Shown here piece by piece: positions 46,778 to 47,569 of a stretch of 47,569 nt of DNA (positions are counted from its first letter, which is position 1; each line of letters begins with the position of its first letter). The notes under the pieces were generated by a model. It made no database searches. It was not told the DNA's origin and worked only from the letters and a program-made list of their open reading frames with translations. The stretch is from contig CBFHYU010000018.1 in the NCBI GenBank assembly GCA_965660165.1, positions 1 to 47,569 of the forward strand, written 5' to 3'. Position numbers and translations under genes: made by a program. The DNA comes from WTJO01 sp965660165. GTDB lineage: Bacteria; Pseudomonadota; Alphaproteobacteria; Puniceispirillales; Puniceispirillaceae.

Positions 46778-47569
46778 ATGCTGAAAATCGCAGAGACAGG
46801 TGCTGGTATTAAACAGGGTGATGATGGAAACCCAGACATAATTTTAGCGCAGGCGACAACTAATGACGTGTTAGACCAGCCAGAGCAAAGTGAAAACGCT
46901 GTTCAGGCAAATGAGCCGCCAGTTGAAACAGCGGACGGATCAGCTGAAGGGGCTGAAAATGCAGAAAATGCAGAAAATGCAGAAAATGCAGAAAATGCAG
47001 AAAATGCAGAAAATGCTCCTGTTGCCGATGACGCTAACGTCCAAGAAAATGCAGCTGAGCCTCAACAGGGGGCGCAGACGGCCAAAGCTTCTGGAAATAA
47101 TCCACAGCCAGCAGCAAATCAGGCAGGGGCAGGCCAAGGAGTAAGTGCTCAGTTTATGATGAGGCCTAAGTTAGATGCAGATGGCAATGTTATGTTAGAT
47201 GCAGATGGCAACCAGATAATGGAGACTGTTGATGGTAATGGCGCAGGTGCTGAAGGGCTTGCGTCAGGAAATGGTGCGGTTGATGGTGGTGTGCAGCAGG
47301 CTGGCCAGTTGGGGCAGAATTTTGCGCCGGCAAACGCTGGTGTGCCTGTGCAGGCATTTGCCCCAGGCGTAAATTCCGAAAACCTTGGCGACACAATGCC
47401 AGGCATGGTACCTAGCATGGATCCTGCAATGATGGGTGGGTACACTCCTCCAGGTGGCGCAATGCCTGGTATGGATCCTGCTATGATGGGTATGTCACCA
47501 GGCATGATGCCAGGCATGGATCCCGCAATGATGGGTATGTCACCAGGTATGATGCCAGGTATGGATCCC
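46778..47569 (+). CDS. Long acidic, Met/Gly/Pro-rich repeat protein, 3' end outside window
   Basis: The frame from ATG 46778 is open for 264 codons to the window end. GGAGG lies six bases upstream, in the gap after TolC. No Sec signal: the N-terminus is MLKIAETGAGIKQGDDGNPD. In order: an acidic Glu/Gln/Ala-rich part; seven ENA triplets (46955-47017); two near-identical LDADGN units (KLDADGNVMLDADGNQ); Gly-Ala-Gln-rich sequence; then a Met-rich repeat (MPGMDPAMMGMSPGM) still running at the window edge. The composition suggests an extracellular or surface protein. Placement directly after TolC, the absence of a signal peptide and the acidic repeats fit a type I secretion substrate or an accessory part (inference). 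A C-terminal secretion signal would lie beyond the window. No named family recognised. Confidence 0.8.
   Translation, partial: MLKIAETGAGIKQGDDGNPDIILAQATTNDVLDQPEQSENAVQANEPPVETADGSAEGAENAENAENAENAENAENAENAPVADDANVQENAAEPQQGAQTAKASGNNPQPAANQAGAGQGVSAQFMMRPKLDADGNVMLDADGNQIMETVDGNGAGAEGLASGNGAVDGGVQQAGQLGQNFAPANAGVPVQAFAPGVNSENLGDTMPGMVPSMDPAMMGGYTPPGGAMPGMDPAMMGMSPGMMPGMDPAMMGMSPGMMPGMDP
46955..47017 (+). repeat. Seven tandem 9-base units encoding Glu-Asn-Ala
   Basis: Six perfect copies of GAAAATGCA followed by a seventh with a final T (GAAAATGCT) lie head to tail within the repeat-protein gene. The unit length is three codons, so copy-number change by slippage keeps the frame. A lone ENA also occurs at about 47044. 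Confidence 0.95.
47462..47569 (+). repeat. 45-base repeat encoding MPGMDPAMMGMSPGM
   Basis: Full units start at 47462 and 47507 and a third begins at 47552 and is cut by the window end. The two full units differ at a few third-codon positions (for example CCTGGT versus CCAGGC) but encode the same 15 residues. A degenerate earlier unit starts at 47396 (MPGMVPSMDPAMMGGYTPPGGA). Each unit has six methionines. The repeat clearly goes on beyond the window. Confidence 0.93.

Noticed and set aside
46890..47144. Forward frame encoding repeated Met-Gln-Lys across the nine-base repeat
   Set aside because: It is an off-frame reading of the minisatellite; the frame from 46778 has a good ribosome site and is open for 264 codons to the window end.
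47149..47517. Reverse frame rich in Gly, Ile, Pro and Ala over the Met-rich repeats
   Set aside because: It is the antisense translation of the Met/Gly/Pro repeats; the sense copies keep their amino acids while varying third positions, which supports the forward frame.

Overview
The window looks like a chromosomal stretch of a Gram-negative alphaproteobacterium living as an aerobic or facultative scavenger. Base composition is moderate to AT-leaning by eye (not computed). The lineage is inferred only from gene content: a malonyl-CoA decarboxylase, paired branched-chain-type ABC importers, AbrB and TauE/SafE transporters, HyuA/HyuB, a feruloyl-CoA synthetase and a MobA-type hydroxylase. A marine, SAR116/Rhodospirillales-like source is possible but not proven. 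I saw no rRNA, tRNA, CRISPR array, insertion sequence or prophage module. Genes are tightly packed, many with 4-base ATGA overlaps.

Layout. 1-2.0 kb: 3' part of a malonyl-CoA decarboxylase gene, five T-tracts spaced exactly 10 bases apart, a possible small membrane protein and a YqaA/DedA-like membrane protein. 2.4-5.5 kb: Zn-alcohol dehydrogenase, enolase-superfamily dehydratase and SDR, as one operon. 5.5-11.6 kb: an MmgE/PrpD protein divergent from a complete ABC importer (Tat-exported binding protein, two permeases, two ATPases). 11.6-14.1 kb: SDR, an Asp/Glu/hydantoin-racemase-like protein, a SnoaL-like protein and a tautomerase-SnoaL fusion. 14.3-23.3 kb: one long forward run of aconitase-type large and small subunits, an isocitrate-lyase-type C-C lyase, HyuB, HyuA, an isochorismatase-like protein, a fumarate-reductase-type flavoprotein and a secreted HExxH protein. 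23.3-24.4 kb: AbrB-family membrane protein. 24.6-29.2 kb: a second complete ABC importer with a Sec-type binding protein. 29.3-34.8 kb: EamA exporter, YihU-like dehydrogenase, flavoprotein aromatic hydroxylase, TauE/SafE protein and an iron alcohol dehydrogenase. 33.7-43.1 kb: a six-gene reverse operon (crotonase, MarR, amidohydrolase, DUF3237, acyl-CoA dehydrogenase, iron ADH) divergent from feruloyl-CoA synthetase and a MobA-like hydroxylase. 43.2-47.6 kb: a membrane protein with a winged-helix protein, a TonB-like anchored protein with an unresolved start, a TolC-family outer-membrane protein, and the 5' end of a long repeat protein that runs off the window.

How the parts may work together (inference). 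The 2.4-24.4 kb block reads as an uptake-and-catabolism island: importer, ATP-dependent opening of a cyclic amide (HyuAB), redox and hydration/isomerisation steps (flavoprotein, aconitase-type pair, MmgE/PrpD), and final cleavage by a lyase that keeps the KRCGH motif. The order aconitase large subunit, small subunit, lyase recalls the 2,3-dimethylmalate end of anaerobic nicotinate breakdown and the methylcitrate cycle. Two normally cysteine-dependent families in the block have lost their cysteines, so textbook hydantoin or creatinine degradation is not a safe reading. The 31-43 kb block reads as phenylpropanoid or hydroxybenzoate funnelling under a MarR regulator. No ring-cleavage dioxygenase is in the window. 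The far right end suggests an envelope/secretion locus: TolC followed directly by a signal-less acidic repeat protein, as in type I secretion.
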